Of a stretch of DNA of 64,000 bases, positions 48,328 through 57,069 are shown in pieces (position 1 is the stretch's first letter; each line of letters starts with the position of its first letter). Position numbers and translations under genes: made by a program. Origin of the DNA: Tannerellaceae bacterium (lineage in GTDB: Bacteria; Bacteroidota; Bacteroidia; Bacteroidales; Tannerellaceae); contig JAITGL010000050.1 of assembly GCA_031280645.1 (NCBI GenBank), positions 1-64,000 on the forward strand. Direction: 5' to 3'. Under the pieces are notes generated by a model. The model did no database searches, was not told the origin of the DNA, and saw only the letters and a list, made by a program, of their open reading frames with translations.

Positions 48328-48425
48328 TTCCGGAATACAAACCCATAAGCCTTGCAGACGAACCTAATGCGCTCGCGGACGAACCTAAAATACCTGGGCA
48401 TCAACCCGTAGCCTTGCCGGACCTA
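48328..48425. repeat. Weak 21-bp-spaced repeat between divergent genes
   Basis: GACGAACCTAA occurs twice exactly 21 bp apart (48357 and 48378), and a degenerate GGACCTAA follows near 48418. The sequence AGCCTTGC occurs at 48348 and 48410, about three 21-bp steps apart. Small dyads (TGCA, CGCG) are centred at 48354.5 and 48375.5. It resembles a decayed form of the larger arrays but is short. Confidence 0.4.
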
Positions 48426-48501
48426 AGGTAGAGCCCCCGAGGAGCCTGCAACATGTTAAAAGAGCTTTTGTTTCCATCCGTTTACTTCCCGCGAAACATG
48501 A

Positions 48502-48534
48502 TTGCCGGAAAGCAAATCCTAAATGCTATCTTTG
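48502..48534 (+). promoter_or_regulatory. Candidate promoter of the metal-efflux unit
   Basis: TTG (48502-48504) and TATCTTTG (48527-48534), the latter a clean TAnnTTTG box; the 22-nt spacer is slightly long. It implies a transcript start near 48541, which places the first usable start of the DUF6769-like gene at TTG 48556 rather than ATG 48523. Confidence 0.5.
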
Positions 48535-48555
48535 TCGTATCGCAAAGATAATATT

Positions 48556-49005
48556 TTGAAAAAAAACATATCCATATTATCGGTAATAATAGCCGCAGCA
48601 TGCCTGTTATTTTTTACCATCGCCCCCCATCACCACCACAGCGACGGGCGGATATGTATCGCTGCGGAATACGCTTGCAGCCACGACTGCGACCGCAACG
48701 CGCCCCCCTGCCACAGCGCCGAATCCCGCCCCGACGATTGCGCCGGCAATAACGGATCGTGCGGAGCAAGCCTCGACTATACCGACCCGCAAACATTCGG
48801 CGCGCCGAAATGCAAGATATGCCCTTGCGGTAACTCCCTTCACAATCATTTCCCAATAGTATTGCTCTCGCTCCCCGCCGAGCAATCGCCGGCAATAATC
48901 ACAACCAACCCTCCATGCAGGCGGCAGGCCTGCGGATACCTCCCAACGCTCTCCGCCTGGGAGGGCGGCCGCGTTAACGGCTTGAGGGCCCCTCCCGTTT
49001 GCTGA
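48556..49005 (+). CDS. Small His/Cys-rich exported protein, DUF6769-like, ahead of a metal efflux pump
   Basis: 149 residues from TTG 48556 (KKNISILSVIIAAACLLFFTIAPHHHH after the initiator; the -7 box overlaps the alternative ATG at 48523). A membrane or signal segment is followed by HHHH and a Cys/His-rich stretch (ICIAAEYACSHDCDRN, CHSAESRPDDC, CKICPCGNSLHNHF). The layout matches what I recall as DUF6769, small proteins found upstream of Cus/Czc-type efflux genes in Bacteroidales. The His and Cys content suggests periplasmic metal binding. It shares strand and context with the adaptor and pump downstream. Confidence 0.7.
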   Translation: MKKNISILSVIIAAACLLFFTIAPHHHHSDGRICIAAEYACSHDCDRNAPPCHSAESRPDDCAGNNGSCGASLDYTDPQTFGAPKCKICPCGNSLHNHFPIVLLSLPAEQSPAIITTNPPCRRQACGYLPTLSAWEGGRVNGLRAPPVC

Positions 49006-49134
49006 AATTTATTTCCCGCGCCGCCACATGGCGTAGCCGGGCCTCGTAATCCCATCCCTTATCCTTTAATTAAGATTTCCGGCCTATGGCGGGAATACCA
49101 TTGTTACGTAAAATAAATTTCAATCCCAACCCTG

Positions 49135-50397
49135 ATGAAAGCATACATATTATTATATAGCCTCGTTGCAGCCATGCTACTCCCATCCGCATGCCGTACG
49201 GGAGCAGGCGAAGCGAGTCATTCGCACGACCATGAAGAAAGCGGCGTGCATAATCACGATCACAACCACGGGCACAGTCACGACCACGGACGCAACGGCG
49301 AAAGCTCGCACAACCATTCGCACGGCGGCGGCAACAACGGCGGCCACTCGCACAACGAGGCCGCCCATAACCCCGACGAGATCATTTTTACCCGCGCACA
49401 GGCCGAAGCCGCCGGACTGAAAATCGAAACCATCGTTCCGCGCCCCTTCTCCTCCGTAATAAAAACCGGCGGACAAATACAAGCCGCGCAGGGCGACGAG
49501 GCCGCCATTGCAGCCACCGCCAACGGCATAATATCATTCGTTAACCCCTCGATAGCCGAAGGCGTATACGTAGCCGCCGGCGAAGCCATACTGACAATAT
49601 CGGCGGCCAACCTGCCCGACGGCGACCCGGCCCTGAAAGCCCGCCTCGCCTACGAAACGGCGCTCGCAGAAATGACGCGCGCCGAAGGGCTCGCAGGCAG
49701 TCAAATAATATCCGTAAAAGAATACGAACAAATACGCCTCAGGTACGAAACGGCCCGAACGGCGTACGAAGCGCAGGCAGACCGCGCCACCGCGGCCGGC
49801 ATAACGGTAGTAGCCCCCAAGGGAGGCTACATGGCGAATATCTCCGCCGCCAACGGCGAGTACGTACAGGTGGGCCGCACAATAGCAACCGTATCCCAAA
49901 ACAGGAGGCTGCAGCTCCGGGCCGAAGTCCCGGAAAGATATTTCGGGGAGCTGAAGAACATATCCGGGGCAAACTTCAAAACGGCTTCAGGCAATCGCCT
50001 CTACAAGCTGTCGGAGATGGGAGGCCGCCTCGTATCGTTCGGACGGACGGCCACCGGCGGCGAAGCCTGTTTTATACCCATAGTATTCGAGTTCGACCGG
50101 CAGGAGGATATCCTTCCCGGATCGTTTGTAGAAGCCTACCTGATGTCGGCAACGCAGGAAAACGCAATTACGGTTCCGGCGCCGGCCGTTACCGAAGAGC
50201 AGGGGCTGCACTTCGTTTATATACAGGTTGACGACGAAGGATATCGCAAGCAAGAGGTAAAGCTGGGCCCCGACAACGGCGAGCGGGCCTTGGCCCTCAC
50301 GGGAGTGAAGCCGGGCGACAGGGTCGTAGTAAGCGCGGCTTACCAGGTAAAGCTTGCCGCCACAGCCTCCATTGTTCCCGAAGGGCATACGCACTAA
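49135..50397 (+). CDS. RND efflux periplasmic adaptor (CusB/CzcB-like) with His-rich N-terminus
   Basis: 420 residues. Lipoprotein signal with LLPSAC (Cys20), then about 50 residues crowded with His (HSHDHEE, NHDHNHGHSHDHG, HNHSHGG, HSHNEAAHN), which likely bind divalent metal ions. The rest is a membrane-fusion protein: barrel-sandwich (VIKTGGQIQAAQGDEAAIAAT, AAGEAILTISAANLP), a short alpha-hairpin (ALAEMTRAEGLAGSQIISVKEYEQIRLRYETARTAYEAQ within residues 180-215) and beta-barrel/C-terminal domain. It bridges the inner-membrane pump to an outer-membrane channel. The pump gene follows after 18 nt; no outer-membrane factor gene is present nearby. Confidence 0.9.
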   Translation: MKAYILLYSLVAAMLLPSACRTGAGEASHSHDHEESGVHNHDHNHGHSHDHGRNGESSHNHSHGGGNNGGHSHNEAAHNPDEIIFTRAQAEAAGLKIETIVPRPFSSVIKTGGQIQAAQGDEAAIAATANGIISFVNPSIAEGVYVAAGEAILTISAANLPDGDPALKARLAYETALAEMTRAEGLAGSQIISVKEYEQIRLRYETARTAYEAQADRATAAGITVVAPKGGYMANISAANGEYVQVGRTIATVSQNRRLQLRAEVPERYFGELKNISGANFKTASGNRLYKLSEMGGRLVSFGRTATGGEACFIPIVFEFDRQEDILPGSFVEAYLMSATQENAITVPAPAVTEEQGLHFVYIQVDDEGYRKQEVKLGPDNGERALALTGVKPGDRVVVSAAYQVKLAATASIVPEGHTH

Positions 50398-50415
50398 TTA
50401 ATAAAACGAACCGGT

Positions 50416-53400
50416 ATGCTTAACAGAATAATACAATACTCGCTCGACAACCGCATCCTTGTCCTGTCGTCGGCCCTGCTGATACTTGTGGCGGGAATAT
50501 ACGCCTCCCTCAACGTCGACGTCGACGTATTCCCCGACCTTAACGCTCCCACCGTGGTTGTAATGACCGAAGCCGGAGGCATGGCCCCCGAAGAAACCGA
50601 GCTCCTTGTAACCTTCCCGGTCGAAACCGCCATGAACGGGGCGATGGGAGTGCGGAGGGTGCGATCGTCGTCAACTGCCGGCTTCTCGGTGGTTTGGGTG
50701 GAGTTTAACTGGAACATGGACGTATACCGCGCCCGCCAGATAGTGTCCGAAAAGCTCGCCGCAGTGAAAGACGCCCTGCCGCCGCAAGCCGGCAGCCCCG
50801 TTATAGGCCCTCAAACATCGGTTCTCGGCGAAATGATGATTATAGGACTCACGGCGGATACCACCTCCCTGCAAGACCTGCGCTCCATAGCCGACTGGAC
50901 AATCCGCCCACGCCTGCTCTCAACCGGCGGAGTGGCGCAAGTATCGGTAATCGGAGGCGAGATAAAGGAATACCAGATCCTTCTGTCCCCCGGCAAGATG
51001 AAACACTACGGCGTATCGCTCGGCGAGGTTATAGCCGCCACCCGCAACATGAACGGCAACGCTAACGGGGGAGTACTCTACGAGTACGGCAACGAATACA
51101 TAATACGCGGCATCCTGTCGACCGATAAGACCTCCGAGCTCGGCAAGGCGGCAGTTGTAACCGCCTCCGGCAAGCGCATCCTACTCGAAAGCATAGCCGA
51201 GGTAACCACCGGAGCGCGGTCGCCCAAGTCGGGCCTCGCCTCAGAGCGCGCCAAGCCGGCCGTACTTATAACCGTTAACAAGCAGCCCGGCGTAAGCTCC
51301 ATCGAGCTTACAGGCAAGATCGACGCGGCCGTGGCCGAGCTCGGCCGGTCGATGCCGCCCGACGTATCGGTATCAACCGACATATTCCGGCAGGCGCGGT
51401 TCATTGAAAGCTCGATAGGAAACGTGCAGCGGGCCTTGTACGAGGGAGGAATATTCGTGGCCGTGGTACTCTTCATCTTCCTGATGAATATCCGCACAAC
51501 GGCGATATCGCTCGTAACCATCCCCCTCTCCCTGCTCGTGTCGATACTGACGCTAAAGCTGATGGGACAAACCATAAATACCATGAGCCTCGGCGGAATG
51601 GCCATCGCGATAGGCTCGCTGGTTGACGACGCCATTGTAGACGTTGAAAATGTATTTAAACGGTTAAGAGAAAATCGCGCCCTGCCGGAGGCGGAGCGGG
51701 CCGGAGTTATCCGAGTAGTATTCGAGGCCTCGAAAGAGGTGCGGATGCCTATCCTTAACTCTACGCTGATAATCGTGGCAAGCTTTCTGCCCCTGTTCTT
51801 TCTATCCGACATGGAGGGAAGGATGCTTGCGCCGCTGGGGATAGCGTTTATCGTTGCCCTGTTTGCCTCTACGGCGGTGGCCCTCACGCTTACGCCCGTT
51901 CTTTGCAGCTTCCTGCTGCAAAAGCCCGCGGGAGATAAGCCGGAGCGAGAACCGTTCGTTGCCCGAAAACTGAAAACGGCTTACGCCGCGGCCCTCGAAT
52001 GGACCATAGAGCGACGGGCATGGCTGTTTGGGCTTACGGGGGCGATGATGGCGGCCGCCCTCGTTGTGTTCCTCACCCTGGGAAGGAGCTTCCTGCCATC
52101 GTTTAACGAGGGATCGTTTACCATAAATGTAAGCGTTATGCCCGGCATCTCGCTCGAAGAGTCTGACAAGATTGGGCGGATGGCCGAGAACCTGCTCCTG
52201 TCTGTTCCGGAAATAAAAACCCTTGGGCGCAAAACGGGCCGGGCCGAACTCGACGAGCACGCGCTGGGCGTTAACGTATCCGAGATTGAAGCCCCCTTTG
52301 AGCTTAAAAACCGCTCTAAAGAAGAGCTAATGGCCGATATACGGCAAAAGCTCAGGATAATTCCCGGAGCCAACATCGAAATAGGACAGCCAATATCGCA
52401 CCGGATAGACCATATGCTGTCGGGCACAAGGGCCAACATCGCCATAAAGCTGTTTGGCGACGACCTGGGTAAACTCTACCTTATAGGCAACCGGATAAAA
52501 GCCGCCATTGCCGGAGTAGAGGGCATTGCCGACCTTAACGTTGAGCAGCAAATAGAGCGGCCGCAACTCAAAATCGCCCCCAAGCGCGAACTCCTTGCCG
52601 CCTACGGAATCTCAATGCCCGAATTTGCCGAAATAATAAACGTGCTGATAGCAGGCGAAGCCGTATCGCAGGTTTACGAAAACGGCCGCGTATTTAACCT
52701 GACCCTGAAAGTAGACAACCCCAGCCGCTCCTCGCTTGGCAGCATCCGCAACCTGACGGTCGACGCCGGAGGCCGCAAAGTTCCACTCGCACATATAGCC
52801 GACATAAGCTCGCTAACCGGCCCCAACACCATCAACCGCGAAAACGTATCCCGCAAAATAGTAGTGTCGGCCAATGTTGCCGGCCGCGATCTCCGCGGAG
52901 TGGTAGCCGATATACGCAGCCAAATCGAGATGCAGGTATCCCTGCCCGAAGGATACCACGTGGAATACGGCGGGCAGTTTGAAAGCGAGCAGGCCGCCTC
53001 GCGGATATTGGCGGTAGCCTCGTTTATATCCATCCTCCTTATATTCCTGCTGCTGTACGCGCAGTTTCGCAACATAAGGCAAGCGGCCATGATACTGCTC
53101 AACCTCCCCTTAGCCTTAATCGGCGGAGTATTCGCAATATCAGTTACCGGCGGAGTGGTAAGCATCCCGGCGATAATAGGATTCATCTCGCTTTTCGGCA
53201 TCGCCACCCGCAACGGCATCCTGCTCGTGGCGCGCTACAACGACCTGCAAGCCTCCGGCATGGAAAAAAGGCGCTCGGTGATATCCGGATCGGCCGACAG
53301 GCTCAACCCGATACTTATGACGGCCCTTACCTCCGCCTTAGCCCTCATCCCCCTCGCCCTCGGAGGCGACCTGCCCGGCAACGAGATCCAAAGCCCCATG

Positions 53401-53496
53401 GCCAAGGTAATCCTCGGAGGGCTGCTGACATCTACGCTTATTAACGCCTTCGTAATCCCGGCCTTAAGCTGCGGGAAAATGTCCTGCAAGGCGTAA
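50416..53496 (+). CDS. CusA/CzcA-family heavy-metal efflux RND pump
   Basis: 1026 residues with 12 predicted helices and two large periplasmic loops, full length for the HME-RND class. Conserved parts: VDVDVFPDLNAPTVVVMTEAGG near the N-terminus, GMAPEETELLVTFPVETAMNG, the TM4 motif SLVDDAIVDVENVFKRL near residues 400-415 carrying several acidic residues, IVALFASTAVALTLTPVLCS, and PAIIGFISLFGIATRNGILLV near the C-terminus. It uses the proton gradient to expel metal ions from the periplasm or cytoplasm. The acidic TM4 helix is more like divalent-cation exporters than the Met-rich copper pump CusA, but the ion is not certain. Array 4 begins about 30 bp after its stop. Confidence 0.92.
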   Translation: MLNRIIQYSLDNRILVLSSALLILVAGIYASLNVDVDVFPDLNAPTVVVMTEAGGMAPEETELLVTFPVETAMNGAMGVRRVRSSSTAGFSVVWVEFNWNMDVYRARQIVSEKLAAVKDALPPQAGSPVIGPQTSVLGEMMIIGLTADTTSLQDLRSIADWTIRPRLLSTGGVAQVSVIGGEIKEYQILLSPGKMKHYGVSLGEVIAATRNMNGNANGGVLYEYGNEYIIRGILSTDKTSELGKAAVVTASGKRILLESIAEVTTGARSPKSGLASERAKPAVLITVNKQPGVSSIELTGKIDAAVAELGRSMPPDVSVSTDIFRQARFIESSIGNVQRALYEGGIFVAVVLFIFLMNIRTTAISLVTIPLSLLVSILTLKLMGQTINTMSLGGMAIAIGSLVDDAIVDVENVFKRLRENRALPEAERAGVIRVVFEASKEVRMPILNSTLIIVASFLPLFFLSDMEGRMLAPLGIAFIVALFASTAVALTLTPVLCSFLLQKPAGDKPEREPFVARKLKTAYAAALEWTIERRAWLFGLTGAMMAAALVVFLTLGRSFLPSFNEGSFTINVSVMPGISLEESDKIGRMAENLLLSVPEIKTLGRKTGRAELDEHALGVNVSEIEAPFELKNRSKEELMADIRQKLRIIPGANIEIGQPISHRIDHMLSGTRANIAIKLFGDDLGKLYLIGNRIKAAIAGVEGIADLNVEQQIERPQLKIAPKRELLAAYGISMPEFAEIINVLIAGEAVSQVYENGRVFNLTLKVDNPSRSSLGSIRNLTVDAGGRKVPLAHIADISSLTGPNTINRENVSRKIVVSANVAGRDLRGVVADIRSQIEMQVSLPEGYHVEYGGQFESEQAASRILAVASFISILLIFLLLYAQFRNIRQAAMILLNLPLALIGGVFAISVTGGVVSIPAIIGFISLFGIATRNGILLVARYNDLQASGMEKRRSVISGSADRLNPILMTALTSALALIPLALGGDLPGNEIQSPMAKVILGGLLTSTLINAFVIPALSCGKMSCKA

Positions 53497-53522
53497 CCGG
53501 GCTTGGGAAAAATGCCGGTTTT

Positions 53523-53811
53523 CCGCCTTAGCGGGGCGATTTTGGGTAGCTACGCAAACGTTTTTGGTAGCTACCCAAACCCTTTTCGTAGGTACGCAAA
53601 CGTTTCCGGTAGCTACCCAAACCCTTTTCGTAGCTACGCAAACATTTCCGGTAGCTACCCAAACCCTTTTCGTAGGTACGCAAACATTTCCGGTAGCTAC
53701 CAAAAACGATTTCTCAACTACCCAAACATTTCCGGTAGCTACCAAAAACGATTTCTCAACTACCAAAACATTTCCGGTAGCTACCAAAAACGATTTCTCA
53801 ACTACCAAAAA
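53523..53811. repeat. Array 4: 13 to 14 dyads at exact 21-bp spacing (42-bp composite units)
   Basis: Dyads GGTAGCTACC, GTAGGTAC or TCAACTAC are centred at 53549.5 and at every 21 bp up to 53801.5 without exception; CCGC-CTTA-GCGG at 53528.5 keeps the phase. Dyads alternate so that full units are 42 bp: GGTAGCTACC, then CAAACCC with TTTTC, then GTAGGTACG, then CAAACATTTCC. The last units replace the GTAGGTAC box with TCAACTAC. One frame through the array stays open into ribD, but a promoter lies between. The motif is unrelated in sequence to arrays 1 to 3; only spacing and symmetry are shared. Confidence 0.95.
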
Positions 53812-53830
53812 CCTCCTTCCGGAGCATTAT

Positions 53831-53860
53831 TTTTTAGATAAAGCTGTTAATATATCTTTG
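53831..53860 (+). promoter_or_regulatory. Candidate promoter of ribD
   Basis: TATCTTTG (53853-53860) with TTTTT (53831-53835) about 17-19 nt upstream, 24 nt before the ATG at 53885. It lies after array 4, so the array would be upstream of, not within, the ribD transcript started here. Confidence 0.5.
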
Positions 53861-53884
53861 CCCCCAAACAATAAATACCACCCA

Positions 53885-54877
53885 ATGGAAATAAACGAAG
53901 CATTCATGAGCCGCTGCCTTACCCTTGCCGCCCACGGAGCCGGCAAGGTAAGCCCAAATCCGATGGTGGGAGCGGTTATCGTCTATCGAGGCAGTATAAT
54001 AGGCGAAGGATACCACCGGAAGTACGGCGACGCTCATGCCGAGGTTATAGCCGTGCGCTCCGTAACGAACCCGGCTCTACTCCCCGAATCTACCATGTAC
54101 GTAAACCTTGAGCCATGCTCGCATTACGGGAAAACGCCTCCTTGCGCAGGGCTTATAATTGATAAGCGTATTCCGAGGGTGGCGGTTGCCTGCCTCGATC
54201 CTAACCCGGTTGTGGCCGGGGCCGGGATAGAAGCGCTCCGGCAAAACGGCGTGGAGGTGGTTACCGGAGTACTCGAAAAAGAGGCGCGGGAGCTGAACCG
54301 GGAGTTTCTTACTTTTCATACCGCAAAGCGTCCCTACATATATATAAAGTGGGCGCAGAGCTCCGACGGCTTTATCGACCGGCGGCGCGAAAGCTGCAAG
54401 GAGCCGCCGGCAAGGCTCTCGTCGGATATGGCGCTTCAGTGGGTTCACAAGAAGCGGTCGGAGGTGGCGGCCATTATGGTTGGAACCCGCACGGCCCTGC
54501 TCGACAATCCTGCGCTGACGGTTCGCCGCTGGGCGGGCCGCTCGCCCGTAAGGATAACGTTCGACCGCCGCCTGGCGATACCCTCCTCGCATCGCCTTCT
54601 CGACGGCAGCTTGCCTACGCTGGTATTTACCGAAAGAGAAGAACCGTTGCGCCCCAATCTGGAGTATATAAGGATAGACTTTGGCGGCAACATTCTGAAG
54701 CAAACGCTCGACGAGCTGTATGCAAGGCGGATAATATCGCTGCTGGTGGAGGGTGGCGCGGCGCTTATCGAATCGTTCGTTAAAGAGGACTTGTGGGACG
54801 AGATACAAATCGAGACGGTGGGGATTAAGCTGGGCGAGGGGGTTAAAGCGCCCGTAATGTTAAAGGTTAAAATGTGA
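53885..54877 (+). CDS. ribD: Bifunctional riboflavin deaminase/reductase RibD
   Basis: 330 residues from ATG 53885 (MEINEAFMSRCLTLAAHG). The frame is open 107 codons further upstream through array 4, producing an artificial repeat peptide that no RibD has. The N-terminal deaminase domain has the zinc ligands in GDAHAEVIAVR and EPCSHYGKTPPCAGLI. The C-terminal reductase domain has RPYIYIKWAQSSDGFI, SEVAAIMVGTRTALLDNPALTVR and LLVEGGAALIESF. It carries out the second and third steps of riboflavin synthesis. Slightly shorter than E. coli RibD (367) because loops in the reductase domain are compact. Confidence 0.95.
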   Translation: MEINEAFMSRCLTLAAHGAGKVSPNPMVGAVIVYRGSIIGEGYHRKYGDAHAEVIAVRSVTNPALLPESTMYVNLEPCSHYGKTPPCAGLIIDKRIPRVAVACLDPNPVVAGAGIEALRQNGVEVVTGVLEKEARELNREFLTFHTAKRPYIYIKWAQSSDGFIDRRRESCKEPPARLSSDMALQWVHKKRSEVAAIMVGTRTALLDNPALTVRRWAGRSPVRITFDRRLAIPSSHRLLDGSLPTLVFTEREEPLRPNLEYIRIDFGGNILKQTLDELYARRIISLLVEGGAALIESFVKEDLWDEIQIETVGIKLGEGVKAPVMLKVKM

Positions 54878-54926
54878 AACTAATATAAATATTGGCTTCG
54901 GAAGTAGTTGGATATAAAATTGTTTT

Positions 54927-54934
54927 TATTTTTG
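54927..54934 (+). promoter_or_regulatory. Candidate -7 box of the DUF6242 gene
   Basis: TATTTTTG, matching TAnnTTTG, 34 nt before the ATG at 54969. A TTG at 54908-54910 is 16 nt upstream, closer than the usual 19. Confidence 0.4.
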
Positions 54935-54968
54935 TCACCCGGAAATTCAGCCAAATACATTTTATAAA

Positions 54969-56321
54969 ATGAATAAAGACATAGTATTTCTAAGGATGAT
55001 TGGTTTTATCATGATGTTGACCTCCTGTCTTGGATCAAATGATGAATCGGATGTTACGGCCTATAAGGATGCTCAGATAGCGTCCTTTGTTTTGTCGCAC
55101 GATTCCATTGCAGGGCTGAACACTCTGAAATTTACGATCGACCAGATTAACGGGCAAATCTTCAATATAGATTCCCTCCCATACGGAACCAGGATAGAAA
55201 AGGCGATATGCACCGTTACCTATCGTTCGGGATCGTCGGGCGTGCAAGTAGTGCAGGAAGCCCTTGGCGACTCGCTCATCGCATGGAACGGAACCGACTC
55301 GCTCGACTTCTCGAAGCCGGTACGCTTCACCGTATACGCTTACGACGGCGCAACCCGTAAAAACTACTCGGCATCCGTAAATATACACCGCGTAAACCCC
55401 GACTCGATGGTATGGGAACGCTACCTGACGGCCGCTTCCGGCATTGAAGCCGACGAAATGAAAGTGTTCGAACAATCCGGCGGCCTGTACATGTACCTCA
55501 AAACCCCAAGCGGCATAGAAACATTCGTTTCCTCCTGGCCCGGCAATGGATGGACGCGCGAATCTGCCCCCGGCCTCCCTTTGGCGGCCGATATCTCCCA
55601 AATAACAGTAATAGACGGACCGCTATACGGCTCTGCATACGCATCCGCAGATGGCAAGCTCTATCGCGCCAGCGGCCAGGGATCGTCATGGAGCGAAGTA
55701 ACCGGGACGCCGGTAATACGCTATATCCTCGGATCGCTCCGTCATCAATCCAACAGGCCCGCCCTCCTTGCCGCCATTGTTGAAATAGACGGCGCCCTGT
55801 ACTTTGCCTCAATGACCTCAAGCTACCAATGGACGCAAGGCTCCCCCGTACCCGACAATTTCCCCGTAAGGGGCTTCGGCTCCACGCCCTACAAGCGCAT
55901 GGAAAACGAATACCTTATGATTGCAACCGGCCGCGACGTTAGGGGCCGCCTCCTCAACACGGTATGGGCAACCTCGAACGGTATGCAATGGACGCAGCTC
56001 ACCCGCCCCGGCGGCAGTTATTTCTCCGAGCGCGAAGGAGCTACTCTTGTACAATACGGCGGCGCCTTCTACCTTACCGGAGGCTTTAACGCCGACGGAT
56101 CGGCTCCGAAAGAAATATACTCTTCGCCCGACAACGGCATAAGCTGGGGCCGGCGCGATTCGCTCATCCTCTTCCCCGCCGAATACGCGGCGCGCGGATA
56201 CGCATCGGTTGCAACCTTTGCCAACAGCATGTACATATTTGGAGGTAAAACAAGCCCCGGCGGTAAGCATCGCGACGAAATATGGCGGGGGCATATCAAT
56301 CGGCTGCTCTTTGAGAATTGA
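54969..56321 (+). CDS. DUF6242 lipoprotein (beta-propeller-like)
   Basis: 450 residues. Lipoprotein signal MIGFIMMLTSC (Cys20). The N-terminal domain after it (YKDAQIASFVLSHDSIAGLNTLKFTIDQINGQIFNIDSLPYGT, about residues 32-75) matches DUF6242 as I recall it. The remainder has repeated Trp/Gly-containing segments of a Kelch- or sialidase-like propeller: MYLKTPSGIETFVSSWPG, GKLYRASGQGSSWSEVTG, LNTVWATSNGMQWTQLT, REGATLVQYGGAFYLTGGFN, ASVATFANSMYIFGGK. Probably surface or periplasmic; role unknown. Its TGA overlaps the start of the next gene. Confidence 0.82.
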   Translation: MNKDIVFLRMIGFIMMLTSCLGSNDESDVTAYKDAQIASFVLSHDSIAGLNTLKFTIDQINGQIFNIDSLPYGTRIEKAICTVTYRSGSSGVQVVQEALGDSLIAWNGTDSLDFSKPVRFTVYAYDGATRKNYSASVNIHRVNPDSMVWERYLTAASGIEADEMKVFEQSGGLYMYLKTPSGIETFVSSWPGNGWTRESAPGLPLAADISQITVIDGPLYGSAYASADGKLYRASGQGSSWSEVTGTPVIRYILGSLRHQSNRPALLAAIVEIDGALYFASMTSSYQWTQGSPVPDNFPVRGFGSTPYKRMENEYLMIATGRDVRGRLLNTVWATSNGMQWTQLTRPGGSYFSEREGATLVQYGGAFYLTGGFNADGSAPKEIYSSPDNGISWGRRDSLILFPAEYAARGYASVATFANSMYIFGGKTSPGGKHRDEIWRGHINRLLFEN

Positions 56322-57037
56322 TGATAATGGTAGCGATTCCTCACAAGCGAGTATGCCTGATTGCGATAACGGTTAGTTTGTTCTCATCGTTGCGCGCACA
56401 GGAATATAAATATGAGGTTGGAGGAATGGCCGGAGGATCTTTCTATATGGGCGACCTGAACAAAAATCAACTTTTCAAAGCCTTTCATCCCGCTTTCGGA
56501 GGCATATTCAGATACAACCCCAACCTGAGATGGGCCGTAAAGGCCAATCTGGCATGGGGACAGATTTCGGGAACTACCGAAGGGCAGGCGAACGTATTTC
56601 CGGGCAACGCCCAGGCGTTATTCACACGGAATCTGTTCGACATAGGAGGCCAGGTGGAGTTCAACTTTTTCCCGTACAGCGATAAGTTCGCCTATCTGAA
56701 CACCCGACGTATTGCGCCCTACGTATTGCTTGGCCTCGGAGCCACGGTAGCCCCCGGAAGCGGAAGAACATTTGCAGGCGCAAACATTCCGCTGGGCGCC
56801 GGCGTGAAATATAAGATAAGAAACAGGATAAACCTTGGTTTGGAATTCTCGGTACGCAAGCTCTTTGCCGACGACCTCGACGTAACCGGCGAAAGCAACG
56901 CCATTCTGGATAAGCCCTACGGAATAGAAAGCAGCAGCTGGAAGAACCAGGACTGGTACTCGTTCCTGCTCCTATCCGTTACATGGGACTTCGGCCTTCG
57001 ATGCGGAACATGCAACAACCGTAATCTTCCCAACTGA
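56318..57037 (+). CDS. DUF6089 family outer membrane protein
   Basis: 239 residues; ATG 56318 overlaps the preceding stop (ATGA). A signal peptide (VCLIAITVSLFSSLRAQ) is followed by a beta-barrel: YEVGGMAGGSFYMGDLN, FHPAFGGIFRYNPNLRWAVKANLAWGQISG, FDIGGQVEFNFFPYSD, RIAPYVLLGLGATVAPGSG, IPLGAGVKYKIRNRINLGLEFSVRKLF, SFLLLSVTWDFG. This fits DUF6089, which I recall near uppS/bamA in many Bacteroidetes. The genomic position ahead of those genes supports a part in the outer membrane. Confidence 0.87.
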   Translation: MMIMVAIPHKRVCLIAITVSLFSSLRAQEYKYEVGGMAGGSFYMGDLNKNQLFKAFHPAFGGIFRYNPNLRWAVKANLAWGQISGTTEGQANVFPGNAQALFTRNLFDIGGQVEFNFFPYSDKFAYLNTRRIAPYVLLGLGATVAPGSGRTFAGANIPLGAGVKYKIRNRINLGLEFSVRKLFADDLDVTGESNAILDKPYGIESSSWKNQDWYSFLLLSVTWDFGLRCGTCNNRNLPN

Positions 57038-57069
57038 TTTGAACTAAATAAAAATAATTGCAAGGAATC

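Noticed and set aside
53564..53884. N-terminal extension of RibD through array 4
   Set aside because: The 107 extra codons encode only a low-complexity repeat, a TAnnTTTG promoter lies just before ATG 53885, and RibD proteins begin at that methionine.
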